A DNA stretch of 6,931 nucleotides from Candidatus Aminicenantota bacterium (GTDB taxonomy: Bacteria; Acidobacteriota; Aminicenantia; UBA2199): assembly GCA_029939015.1 (NCBI GenBank), contig JAOZTV010000086.1, positions 1 to 6,931 on the forward strand, read 5' to 3'. The notes under the pieces were generated by a model. The model had not been told where the DNA came from, made no database searches, and worked only from the letters and a program-made list of their open reading frames with translations. Made by a program: the position numbers and the translations under genes. Below are positions 6,859 through 6,931 of the stretch, in pieces; positions within the stretch are counted from its first letter, which is position 1, and the number at the start of each line of letters is the position of its first letter.

Positions 6859-6924
6859 AATTACACCTAAAACTAAAAAGAACTAAATCTAATGTAATTC
6901 AACTATCAGGGATGAGAACCCCGG
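6833..6924. repeat. Inverted, degenerate copy of the tRNA-Ser 3' end
   Basis: The left arm is the tRNA T arm, acceptor 3' strand and first downstream bases (6833-6865). The right arm (6893-6924) is its reverse complement in three blocks: CCGGGGTTC (6833-6841 against 6924-6916), ATCCCTGA (6844-6851 against 6913-6906) and GAATTACA (6858-6865 against 6900-6893). The first two blocks keep the same 2-nt spacing; the gap before the third is 6 nt on the left and 5 nt on the right. The T-loop in the copy reads TTCTCAT instead of TTCGAAT, so it lacks the conserved A58 and is unlikely to be a working tRNA. The 27 bases between the arms are AT-rich and include AACTAAA twice, 10 bp apart. Confidence 0.7.
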
Positions 6925-6931
6925 TAGAAAC

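Noticed and set aside
6893..6931. A possible first CRISPR repeat at the right edge: a GC-rich hairpin ending in GTAGAAAC after an AT-rich, leader-like stretch
   Set aside because: Only one copy is visible, and its core is explained by similarity to the tRNA 3' end. No spacer or second repeat can be seen and no cas gene is present. A repeat recurring every 60-75 bp beyond 6931 would reopen this.

Overview
The window is AT-rich bacterial DNA (roughly 30% G+C by eye). It holds one truncated gene end on the + strand, five complete protein genes all on the - strand, and a serine tRNA gene on the + strand at the right edge. The organism is most likely a Gram-negative-type bacterium from a low-GC lineage. 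The reasons are an AmpG-like muropeptide permease, sigma70-type promoters with near-consensus -35/-10 boxes, Shine-Dalgarno sites, and a tRNA gene without an encoded CCA end, which argues against enterobacteria and most Firmicutes. I cannot name the phylum from the sequence.

Layout from left to right. Positions 2-283 (+) are the last 93 codons of an unrecognised protein. It converges, with a 5-bp gap, on a GlgC-like ADP-glucose pyrophosphorylase (289-1554, -). Next come an AmpG-type MFS permease (1607-2857, -), a two-ATPase ABC-F protein (2957-4927, -), a DHH/DHHA1 phosphoesterase of the 'exopolyphosphatase-like' group (4953-5867, -) and a Cof-type HAD-IIB hydrolase (5857-6663, -). After these is a compact divergent promoter region (about 6664-6771), then tRNA-Ser(UGA) (6772-6858, +). 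The last 70 bases carry an inverted, degenerate copy of the 3' end of the tRNA.

Transcription on the - strand starts from a promoter at 6691-6719 and probably reads HAD, DHH and ABC-F as one operon: HAD and DHH overlap by 11 bp, and the gap before ABC-F is 25 bp. A weak terminator-like hairpin lies after ABC-F. ampG and glgC each have a TATAAT box very close to their start codon, so they may be separate short-leader units or be read through from upstream. The operon pairs two phosphate-ester hydrolases with a translation-associated ATPase; ampG serves cell-wall recycling and glgC serves glycogen precursor synthesis. No clear common pathway links all five.

I see no transposase, defence system or confirmed CRISPR array. 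The points most worth a second look are the corrected TTG start and divergent promoters at the HAD gene, the loss of the second catalytic Asp in that HAD protein, the inverted copy of the tRNA end, and the unusual nucleotide-loop motif and insertion in the GlgC homologue.
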